A stretch of 59,539 nt of DNA from Candidatus Pullilachnospira stercoravium (GTDB lineage Bacteria; Bacillota; Clostridia; Lachnospirales; Lachnospiraceae). The translations under genes and the position numbers were made by a program. The notes under the pieces were generated by a model, which was not told the origin of the DNA, searched no databases, and saw nothing but the letters and a program-made list of their open reading frames with translations. This document shows, one piece after another, positions 59,425 to 59,539 of the stretch. Positions within the stretch are counted from its first letter, which is position 1. Every line of letters starts with the position of its first letter. The stretch is taken from the NCBI GenBank assembly GCA_018713585.1, contig DVON01000043.1, positions 1-59,539 on the forward strand, read 5' to 3'.

Positions 59425-59539
59425 ACGGCTCCTGGCCATCCTGCTGGCCCTGGTTCTGGCGGTTCCCATGCTTATGGAACCTGCCGCCGTCAGCATGGGC
59501 GCGGAGATGGGCGGTGTGGACGTTCAGAACCTGGATACG
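59399..59539 (+). CDS. start of a secreted or surface protein, cut by the window end
   Basis: The first 47 codons are visible: a basic start (MKKKRRFSERLL), a hydrophobic signal-peptide core (AILLALVLAVPMLM) and a probable cleavage near AVSMGA. AAAAGGAGAAG lies 8-10 bases before the ATG. It overlaps the preceding membrane-protein gene by 26 bases. As the last visible member of the kinase/phosphatase/FHA cluster it could be the extracellular component on which the protease acts; the rest lies outside the window. Confidence 0.7.
   Translation, partial: MKKKRRFSERLLAILLALVLAVPMLMEPAAVSMGAEMGGVDVQNLDT

Overview
This window reads like the chromosome of a low-G+C-lineage (Firmicutes) gut anaerobe, most likely a Lachnospiraceae/Clostridia member. 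The reasons are Shine-Dalgarno sites of the AGGAGG type before nearly every gene, frequent TTG/GTG starts, a T-box leader before ileS, a SAM-I leader before metK, the conserved holB-ricT-trmN6-rsmI order of Bacillus/Clostridium, a type-2 IleRS, a Rex-like operator before an iron alcohol dehydrogenase and a spore-maturation gene. The assignment is inference from gene content; no database was searched. No tRNA, rRNA, CRISPR array, prophage or intact insertion sequence was seen.

Layout. 1-6.4 kb: a YwnA-like Rrf2 regulator, a DinJ/YafQ toxin-antitoxin pair, two small unknown genes, an acetyltransferase/hydroxyacid dehydrogenase pair, and a two-component system with a third membrane gene. 6.4-9.5 kb: an envelope group with a DUF368 (PopT-type) protein, a divergent membrane-anchored VanX-like M15 peptidase, and a TVP38/DedA protein. 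9.7-13.5 kb: a MATE exporter, a DEDDh exonuclease with a Cys-rich tail and an iron alcohol dehydrogenase. 13.5-18.4 kb: a LanFEG/CprABC-type ABC exporter divergent from its own response regulator/histidine kinase. 18.5-30.1 kb: a D,D-carboxypeptidase, trpS, T-box-ileS, glgP, a 1.4 kb non-coding stretch (candidate antisense RNA with a decayed small toxin, a 52-bp tandem repeat, a SAM riboswitch) and metK. 30.4-36.9 kb: a second two-component system and a gmk-like/holB/ricT/trmN6/rsmI housekeeping block. 36.9-45 kb: a GH20 hexosaminidase, a CDF metal exporter, a small hydrolase, an NCS2 purine permease with a structured leader, and a SEC-C/TPR protein with an unknown partner. 45-51.5 kb: a sugar ABC importer with two oxidoreductases and an AraC regulator. 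51.6-52.2 kb: orphan spmA.

54.1-59.5 kb (running off the right end): a signalling cluster consisting of a membrane protein with an extracellular trypsin-like protease and a cytoplasmic FHA domain, a PP2C phosphatase, a membrane Ser/Thr kinase with an extracellular repeat region, two small membrane proteins and the start of a secreted protein. Threonine motifs of the form E-T-x-L-L sit in the FHA protein (twice) and in one small membrane protein (once). This suggests a phosphothreonine/FHA switch controlled by the adjacent kinase and phosphatase. A large helix-turn-helix regulator is divergent from it.

Across the window I see six copies of one dispersed palindromic element (at 1.26, 12.2, 18.5, 30.31, 30.36 and 46.7 kb). 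Its arms differ between copies in a compensating way, so the hairpin rather than the sequence appears to be conserved. This element and the FHA/protease/kinase cluster are the two observations I consider most worth following.
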